From: Chthonobacter rhizosphaerae
Lineage (GTDB): Bacteria > Pseudomonadota > Alphaproteobacteria > Rhizobiales > Pleomorphomonadaceae
NCBI RefSeq assembly: GCF_013839525.1
Contig: NZ_JACDIS010000005.1
Coordinates: 248,001 to 312,000 of the forward strand
Direction: 5' to 3'
DNA length: 64,000 bases
A program made the translations under genes and the position numbers. Positions 59,117-64,000 of the stretch are shown piece by piece. The notes beneath the pieces were generated by a model, which saw only the letters and a program-made list of their open reading frames with translations, searched no databases and had not been told where the DNA came from. How positions within the stretch are numbered: position 1 is the stretch's first letter; each line of letters opens with the position of its first letter.

Positions 59117-59985
59117 GCCCTGCGGAATACGATTTTCTGCGCCAGTTCCTGAAGGCGCGGTCCGGTCTGGTCCTGTCCAACGAGAAGCAGTACCTCATCG
59201 AGAGCCGGCTCCTGCCGGTGGCCCGCAAGGCGGGGCTGGCGTCCATCGCGGCGCTCGTCTCCAAGCTGCGCGACCCGCGCGAGGCGCAGCTCGCCGACGC
59301 GGTCGTCGAGGCCATGACGACGAACGAGTCCTTCTTCTTCCGCGACAAGGTGCCGTTCGATCACTTCACCCAGCTGATGCTGCCCCAGCTCCTGGAGCGC
59401 CGGGCGGCGAAGCGTCACCTGCGGATCTGGTGCGCCGCGGCCTCCACCGGCCAGGAGCCCTATTCGCTCGCCATGTGCCTGAAGGAGATGGGGCCGCGCC
59501 TCGCCGGGTGGCGGGTCGAGATCCTCGGCACCGACATCTCCAACGAGGTGCTCGATCGCGCCCGCGCCGGCGTCTACACCCAGTTCGAGGTGCAACGCGG
59601 CCTGCCCATCCAGAACCTCCTCAAATACTTCACCCAGTCCGGCGACCAGTGGACCATCAGCGCCGAACTGCGCTCCATGGTGCAGTGGCGGAAGTTCAAT
59701 CTCCTGGAGAGCTTCGCCGGGCTGGGCCAGTTCGACATCGTGTTCTGCCGCAACGTGCTGATCTACTTCGACCAGCCGACCAAGGCCGACATCATCAACC
59801 GGATCGGCAAGCTCCTCGCCCCGGACGGCTACATGGTGCTCGGCGCCGCCGAGACGGTGGTGGGCCTGTCCGAAGCGTTCAAGCCGGTCCCCGACCGGCG
59901 CGGCCTCTACGCGCCGAACCTCGTCGCCGCCGGCGGCGCCGCCCCGATCGCGGGCGTCCGGGTGGCCGGCCTCGGCGGCTTCTGA
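59113..59985 (+). CDS. cheR: Chemotaxis methyltransferase CheR
   Basis: The 290-residue SAM-dependent protein methylates receptor glutamates. An N-terminal all-alpha domain includes FLKARSGLVLSNEKQYLIESRLLPV, and the catalytic domain has TTNESFFFRD, RIWCAAASTGQEPYSLAM (SAM site), ILGTDISNEVL and FDIVFCRNVLIYFD. The last 30 residues are Gly/Ala-rich. It ends the che operon, ahead of a strong hairpin. Confidence 0.95.
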   Translation: MSPAEYDFLRQFLKARSGLVLSNEKQYLIESRLLPVARKAGLASIAALVSKLRDPREAQLADAVVEAMTTNESFFFRDKVPFDHFTQLMLPQLLERRAAKRHLRIWCAAASTGQEPYSLAMCLKEMGPRLAGWRVEILGTDISNEVLDRARAGVYTQFEVQRGLPIQNLLKYFTQSGDQWTISAELRSMVQWRKFNLLESFAGLGQFDIVFCRNVLIYFDQPTKADIINRIGKLLAPDGYMVLGAAETVVGLSEAFKPVPDRRGLYAPNLVAAGGAAPIAGVRVAGLGGF

Positions 59986-59996
59986 CGCTCCCGGAC

Positions 59997-60028
59997 GCGC
60001 GGGTCGCCCGTCTCGGGCGCACCCGCGC
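59997..60028 (+). terminator. Strong GC hairpin after the che operon
   Basis: GCGCGGGT-CGCCCG pairs with CGGGCG-c-ACCCGCGC around a TCT loop. It lacks a T run, so Rho-independent termination is not certain. Confidence 0.5.
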
Positions 60029-60223
60029 GCCGGCCGGGGCCGGCTCCGGTCCTGCCGGCGCATGCTTCCAAACCTATGTTTGACAGGCTTTCCGCCCCGC
60101 CGCTAATGTCCGGCCCGGCCGCCCGCCCGGGCGGCTGGTGAGGGTTTCGCGCGGCCCGGCCCCGCCCGAAGGGGGTGCCGCCGACCTCGCCTCGATCCGT
60201 TCCGCCGGTTTCGAAAGGTCGCA

Positions 60224-60556
60224 ATGAAAGCCAGCACTCTGGTCGTCGCTGTCCTGGTCGTGGCCGCGGCCGCGGCCGCGGCCTACGTCCTGACGCGGGA
60301 CACCGCCTGCGCCGGCTGGTCCACCGCGCAGGTCCGGCAGATCGTCCTCCAGGAGCTGAAGCAGCAGGCCCCGGTCGACCCGGCCATCCCGGACGCCTAT
60401 GACGCCGCCATCGACGAGTCCGCGATCACCTACGCGGAGGAGACCTGGGTGGTGCCCATCACGGTGACCGACCGCCTCGGCACGCGCATGCGCTTCCTCG
60501 GCAGCCTCTCCTGCCTCGGGAACGGCACCATCGGCATCGCCAAGCTGGCCGACTGA
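60224..60556 (+). CDS. Small exported protein of unknown function
   Basis: The protein has 110 residues from ATG 60224 (AAAGG six bases upstream). An N-terminal hydrophobic helix (about 3-23, very Ala/Val-rich) is a signal peptide or membrane anchor. The rest is a compact acidic domain with two cysteines, near residues 29 and 97 (DTACAGW and LSCLGNG), that may form a disulfide. I recognise no family. Confidence 0.6.
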   Translation: MKASTLVVAVLVVAAAAAAAYVLTRDTACAGWSTAQVRQIVLQELKQQAPVDPAIPDAYDAAIDESAITYAEETWVVPITVTDRLGTRMRFLGSLSCLGNGTIGIAKLAD

Positions 60557-60576
60557 CGGGCGGACGGTCGCCCGTC

Positions 60577-60630
60577 CTGGAGCGCTTTCCGACCTGACGG
60601 AATCGTCAGGTCGACAGGGCATCGCTCCAG
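60577..60630. repeat. Composite palindromic element (REP/RIME-like), with partial copy at 60641
   Basis: An outer CTGGAGCG (60577-60584) pairs with CGCTCCAG (60623-60630). Inside lies a perfect ten-base stem, CGACCTGACG with CGTCAGGTCG (60590-60599, 60604-60613). A second CTGGAGCG begins at 60641. CTGGAGCG-bounded palindromes are common dispersed repeats in Rhizobiales. It stands between convergent genes and could also terminate both. Confidence 0.6.
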
Positions 60631-60690
60631 ATTCGATGAGCTGGAGCGTTCTCTCGGCGATCGGGTCCTGCCACTTTATTGGAGACTGCT

Positions 60691-61827
60691 CTAGTTTCCG
60701 GGCTGCATGGAAGCCTGGGTCGCCAGCACCTCCACCTCGTCGTCCCGCCCGGTCTCCACGCCGAACACGCGCTGGTAGACGCCGTTCTCGTGCTTGGCGA
60801 TGGCCGTGTAGTCGCCTTCCGCCAGGATGAAGGACGGGAACGCGCCGACGCCTTCAGACACCACGTCGCCGCCGGGCGTCAGGATCGACCAGCGGGTGTC
60901 GGCGATCGCCTCGCCGCCCGGTTCACCCACGAGCTTCAGCGTCACCTCCGCGGCGCGCTGGTAGAGGGTCACCTCCGACAGCTTGCCGGAGGTGACGACC
61001 ACCTCGGCGCTCGTCACCGCGTTGATGCCGCCGTAACGGCTGACCACGTGATAGGTGCCGGCCGGCAGGCGGACGAGGTCGCCCGGCTTCACGTCACCGG
61101 CCACCAGCCGGCGCTCCCCGCGGGCGTCGGTCTCCGGGGCGAGCACGTCGAAACGCACGTCCGCGTCCGGCAGCGGCCTGTCGTCCGCCTGGGCGAGCAG
61201 CTTCAGGCCGCCGGCGTCCAGCACCACGGCCTCCTGCTTCACCGGGCCGGCCAGGTCCACCCGCACGGTCCGGTCCGCATAGCCGAACCAGCAGTGGACC
61301 AGGTAGGAGCCGGGCGGCAGGCGGAAGCTGGCGTCGCCGCCCTTGGCCGAGGCCACCATGGGCAGCCGGCCGTCCGGTCCGGGGTTGGCCGCGAAGACGC
61401 GCCAGACGAGACCGCTGCGCAGGGAATCGCCGTCCGCGGTCAGCTTGGCCGTGAGAACCAGTTCCGGATCCCCGATCCGCAGCTTGTCGAGCCCGAAGCT
61501 CGGCTCGGTCAGGGTATCGGAGGGCGCGAACGGCGCCGCCGCCTCGGGCAGGCCGAGATCGCCGCTCCCGGTCCCGAGGGCCGGATCAAGCGGCGGCGTC
61601 GCGTCGGACGGCGGCGGAACCTCCGGCGCGCCGAGCGACGGCAGGTCCAGCGGTGGGCCCGGCGGCAGCCCCGGGATGGCGGCGGGGGGAAGCGGGGAGC
61701 CCGCGCCGCCGTCGAACGACTGGGCGGCGGCGGGACAGACGGCGACGAGCAGAACCAGCGCCAGCACCGACCGGAAAGCCCGGCGGAGGCGGCGACCCGA
61801 CCATTCGATCACGTGAGATCCGTCCAT
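60691..61827 (-). CDS. Exported protein with beta-sandwich repeats, unknown function
   Basis: The protein has 378 residues. After a basic N-terminus and hydrophobic stretch (about 18-36, ending AAAQ) that acts as a signal peptide, a Pro/Gly-rich linker of about 80 residues leads into three similar Ig-like or PEGA-like modules. The recognisable repeat is L-P-x-G-x-Y-x-V, as in FRLPPGSYLVHCWFGYADRTVRV, VRLPAGTYHVVSRYGGINAVTSAE and ILAEGDYTAIAKHENGVYQRVF. Such modules occur in surface or periplasmic proteins; the role is unknown. A single gene, it is convergent with the preceding small gene across a palindromic repeat. Confidence 0.65.
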   Translation of the reverse strand: MDGSHVIEWSGRRLRRAFRSVLALVLLVAVCPAAAQSFDGGAGSPLPPAAIPGLPPGPPLDLPSLGAPEVPPPSDATPPLDPALGTGSGDLGLPEAAAPFAPSDTLTEPSFGLDKLRIGDPELVLTAKLTADGDSLRSGLVWRVFAANPGPDGRLPMVASAKGGDASFRLPPGSYLVHCWFGYADRTVRVDLAGPVKQEAVVLDAGGLKLLAQADDRPLPDADVRFDVLAPETDARGERRLVAGDVKPGDLVRLPAGTYHVVSRYGGINAVTSAEVVVTSGKLSEVTLYQRAAEVTLKLVGEPGGEAIADTRWSILTPGGDVVSEGVGAFPSFILAEGDYTAIAKHENGVYQRVFGVETGRDDEVEVLATQASMQPGN

Positions 61828-62039
61828 CGTCGTTCAGTTGGGGGGGCGCCCGCCGTGGCATGCTCCGGGCGCATCCCGTGTTGATCGGGAAAATTCGTGG
61901 CGATTTCAAGTCTCGTCGAGGCGGGGGCTTCCTCTTCTGGCCGATCGTCCTTAAGTGGTCACCGGAAGGCAAGCCCCGTCGTGGCCCACCCACCCCTTTT
62001 CGCGCTCTTCGTCTTCGACCCAAGCCTGTCGAGAACTCC

Positions 62040-62612
62040 ATGACCGATGCCCTGACGCTGCTTTCCACCCGTCGTTCCGTCGCGCCGGCCTTCCTCGTCG
62101 AACCCGGCCCCGACGACGACCAGATCGCCACCCTGCTGACGATCGCCTCCCGCGTGCCCGACCACGGCAAGCTCGCCCCCTGGCGCTTCATCGTGATCCG
62201 AGGCGACAACCGCCACCGCCTCGGGGAGCGACTCGCCGACCTCCTGAAGCGCCGCGATCCATCCGTCACGGACGCGCGCCTGGAGGAGGAGCGCCGCCGG
62301 TTCGCCCGGGCGCCGCTGGTCGTCGCGGTGATCAGCCGGGCGGCCGAGCACGTGAAGATTCCGCTCTGGGAGCAGCAGCTGTCGGCCGGCGCGTCGGCCA
62401 TGAACCTCGTCACCGCCGCCCACGCCCTCGGCTTCGCCGCCGCCTGGCTGTCCGAATGGGTCGCCTACGACGCGGAGGCGGCGGCCGTCGTGGGCGCCCG
62501 GGAGGGCGAGCGCATCGCCGGCCTCGTCCATATCGGCACGCCCGCCCAGCCGCCGCAGGATCGCCCGCGCCCGGCGCTCGCCGACATCGTCAGCGAGTGG
62601 TCCGCCGGCTGA
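62040..62612 (+). CDS. Nitroreductase family protein (YdjA-like)
   Basis: The 190-residue FMN-binding oxidoreductase has no signal peptide. It has the family N-terminal STRRSVAP (phosphate-binding Arg), SRVPDHGKLAPWRFIVI, and a C-terminal region AAWLSEWVAYD and GLVHIG. It has the short YdjA form, with a dimeric FMN site shared between subunits. The substrate is unknown. It is followed 14 bases later by a flavin reductase-like gene. Confidence 0.87.
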   Translation: MTDALTLLSTRRSVAPAFLVEPGPDDDQIATLLTIASRVPDHGKLAPWRFIVIRGDNRHRLGERLADLLKRRDPSVTDARLEEERRRFARAPLVVAVISRAAEHVKIPLWEQQLSAGASAMNLVTAAHALGFAAAWLSEWVAYDAEAAAVVGAREGERIAGLVHIGTPAQPPQDRPRPALADIVSEWSAG

Positions 62613-62626
62613 AAGGGGAGGGGGCG

Positions 62627-63235
62627 ATGTTCTACGATCCGCGGCACGAGCCGCACGGCCTGCCGCACGATCCCTTCCTGTCCCTGGTGGCGCCCCGGCC
62701 GATCGGCTGGATCTCCACCCGGGCGAGGGACGGCGTGGCGAACCTCTCGCCCTACAGCTTCTTCAACGCCTTCTCGACGCGGCCCTACGTGGTCGGCTTT
62801 TCCGGCACCGCCCGCAAGGACAGCGTCCGCAACGCCGAGGAGACCGGCGCCTTCGTGGTCAACGTGGCGTCCTTCTCCCTGCGGGACGCCATGAACGCCT
62901 CGTCCGTGGCGGTGCCGCCGCACGTGGACGAGTTCGCGGTCGCCGGGCTCACGGCGGCGCCGTCCCGCCTCGTCGCGGCGCCCCGGGTGGCCGAAGCGCT
63001 CGCGGCGCTCGAATGCGTCACGGTCCAGGTGGTCGGGATCCGCGGCGCGGCGGGCGGCGAGCCGGCCGCCCATCTGGTGCTCGGCGAGGTGGTCGGCATC
63101 CACATCGACGAGAGCATCCTGTCGGACGGCCTCGTGGACACCGCCCGCCTGAAGCCGCTCGCCCGGCTCGGCTACATGAACTACGCGGTCGTGGAGAGCG
63201 TCTTCGACATGGCGCGCCCCAAGCCGCCGGCCTGA
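62627..63235 (+). CDS. Flavin reductase-like, FMN-binding split-barrel protein
   Basis: The protein has 202 residues from ATG 62627 (GGGGAGGGG upstream). The pattern SLVAPRPIGWISTRARDGVANLSPYSFFNAFSTRPYVVGFS, then NAEETGAFVVNV, is the DIM6/NTAB split-barrel flavoprotein family that binds FMN. Here it might supply flavin to, or act with, the nitroreductase encoded just upstream. The two form one transcription unit. No relation to the monooxygenase locus is evident. Confidence 0.87.
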   Translation: MFYDPRHEPHGLPHDPFLSLVAPRPIGWISTRARDGVANLSPYSFFNAFSTRPYVVGFSGTARKDSVRNAEETGAFVVNVASFSLRDAMNASSVAVPPHVDEFAVAGLTAAPSRLVAAPRVAEALAALECVTVQVVGIRGAAGGEPAAHLVLGEVVGIHIDESILSDGLVDTARLKPLARLGYMNYAVVESVFDMARPKPPA

Positions 63236-63295
63236 CCGCCGCCTGTCAGACCGTCGCCGACCTCCCCGCCGTCGGCCCCCCCGCCGCCGGGCGCC

Positions 63296-63880
63296 TCAGG
63301 CGACGGCGGAGGCGAGCGGCGACAGCCGCGCCGCCGGTCCATTCCTGTCCCCGTCCGTCTCCGGCTCGCCGGCCGCCGTCCGCTCGAACGGCACCAGGTC
63401 CCGCGCCGCCGCCGCGAGCGCCAACAGCCCCCGGGCCGTGGCCACGCCCGCCGACCCGTCGCCGCCGAGCGCGGCCGCGAGCGCGGGGCGGTCCAGCCCG
63501 AGCGCCACAAGGCGGGGCGACTGGGCGGCGAGCAGCGGGGCGGCGAGCACGGCCGCCGGCCGGTCCAGGAGAAGCGCGACCGCAGTCCCTCCGTCCGGCC
63601 GGTCCAGAAGCGCCTCCGCCACCGAGAGCCGAACGAGGAAGCGGCCGAAGTCGTCCATGTCCCCCGTCCCCGAGACGAGCAGCGCCGTCGGCGCGCGCGC
63701 CACCGCGGCGGCCACGGTCGCCTCGTCGGCGCGGCAGTCCAGCCGCACGAGGTCCGCCGGAGCCGGATCGTGGACGCTCCTCGCCGCCACCGACCGCGAC
63801 GGCGCCACCTCTCCCGGCTTCAGGTCGAGCCAGCGATGGCGATCGCGCAGGCTCGACGCCCTCTGGTCGTATGTATTCAT
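63296..63880 (-). CDS. Protein of unknown function
   Basis: The protein has 194 residues from ATG 63880. It is Ala/Arg-rich, and it has no clear membrane segment or signal peptide. Short stretches such as AVARAPTALLVSGTGDMDDFGRFLVRLSVAEALL resemble the strand-helix pattern of HpcH/CitE-type barrels, but the match is too weak to name. A CtrA-type box lies six bases upstream of its start codon, in a divergent promoter region of 69 bases. Confidence 0.45.
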   Translation of the reverse strand: MNTYDQRASSLRDRHRWLDLKPGEVAPSRSVAARSVHDPAPADLVRLDCRADEATVAAAVARAPTALLVSGTGDMDDFGRFLVRLSVAEALLDRPDGGTAVALLLDRPAAVLAAPLLAAQSPRLVALGLDRPALAAALGGDGSAGVATARGLLALAAAARDLVPFERTAAGEPETDGDRNGPAARLSPLASAVA

Positions 63881-63885
63881 TCGAA

Positions 63886-63904
63886 TTTACCTGTTGTTAA
63901 CCAT
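63886..63904. promoter_or_regulatory. CtrA-type box TTTA-N7-TTAACCAT
   Basis: TTTA (63886-63889), seven bases, TTAACCAT (63897-63904): one mismatch from the consensus TTAA-N7-TTAACCAT. It sits between divergent genes, 46 bases before the right-edge ATG. Confidence 0.6.
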
Positions 63905-63949
63905 GATGGCGGCAGTTTGCGCTCATGGCTCTCCCATGGGGACGCATCG

Positions 63950-64000
63950 ATGAAGTCGGCCTTCGAATGGGTCTACACGCCGCAGACCACGGCCGCGCGG
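63950..64000 (+). CDS. 5' end of an unidentified gene (cut by window edge)
   Basis: An ATG at 63950 opens a frame of 17 codons (MKSAFEWVYTPQTTAAR) up to the end of the window. It is preceded by a CtrA-type box at 63886-63904. There is no clear ribosome site, and the protein is too short to identify. Confidence 0.35.
   Translation, partial: MKSAFEWVYTPQTTAAR

Overview
The window is a gene-dense, very GC-rich stretch (about 70% G+C by eye) of an alphaproteobacterial chromosome, most likely from the Hyphomicrobiales (Rhizobiales). The case rests on ChpT of the CckA-ChpT-CtrA phosphorelay, EipA (DUF1134), an Omp25/31-type beta-barrel protein, a DUF1236/SH3 protein, and sequence matches to CtrA, EcfG (general stress sigma), Zur and sigma-54 sites. 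I could not name the genus. No rRNA, tRNA, IS element, phage gene or CRISPR array was recognised. Both edges cut genes: glmM on the left and an unidentified 17-codon start on the right.

Layout. 1-3.8 kb: glmM 3' end, a CtrA-boxed outer-membrane protein, a HisKA_2 sensor kinase and a DUF2585-like membrane protein. 3.8-11.5 kb: a complete carotenoid locus, with type 2 IPP isomerase divergent from crtE-crtZ, which converge on a tightly overlapping crtX-crtY-crtI-crtB operon. The predicted end product is zeaxanthin glucoside. 11.5-12.8 kb: a small membrane protein and an alpha/beta hydrolase. 13.2-28.5 kb: an organised flavin-monooxygenase locus. It has three NtaA/SnaA/DszA-type monooxygenases, two short-chain flavin reductases, RibB, a polar amino-acid ABC transporter, a LysR regulator, DMT and MATE exporters and an MsnO8/CmoO-type luciferase-like protein. 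Sigma-54-type promoters precede the lysR and cmoO-like genes. Part for part it resembles the Bacillus subtilis ytmI-tcy-cmo-ribR operon for modified sulfur amino acids, and it is the best candidate here for an undescribed system.

28.6-32.4 kb: an esterase, DUF3297, ferredoxin-NADP reductase and manganese catalase. 32.7-38.7 kb: a caa3-type cytochrome oxidase operon (CoxB-cytochrome c, a subunit I-III fusion, a small subunit, CtaG, a three-haem cytochrome c) followed by a DUF2934 protein. 38.8-45 kb: an MFS exporter, DUF3616, a DUF1236/SH3 protein, a TctD/TctE-like two-component system and ExoD. Six promoters matching GGAAC-N16/17-NGTT lie in the right orientation in front of Mn-catalase, coxB, DUF2934, DUF3616, DUF1236 and exoD, so 32-45 kb looks like a general-stress regulon island.

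45-50.8 kb: a CorC-type CBS protein, an HpaR-like MarR regulator, a 635-bp AT-rich gap, then a zinc-uptake operon. That operon has a Zur-like box over its promoter and begins with a histidine-rich membrane protein translationally coupled to ZnuC, followed by ZnuB and ZnuA. 50.8-54.1 kb: a coiled-coil membrane protein, EipA, a YHS-domain protein and ChpT. 54.2-60 kb: a chemotaxis operon, cheA (hybrid with receiver)-cheW-cheY-cheB-cheR. 60-64 kb: small exported proteins, a palindromic repeat, a nitroreductase plus flavin reductase pair, an unidentified protein and a CtrA-boxed divergent promoter at the right edge.

Start codons were chosen by Shine-Dalgarno spacing, the four-base ATGA/GTGA overlaps that are common here, and family N-termini. 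All functions are inferred from motifs read by eye; no database search was run.
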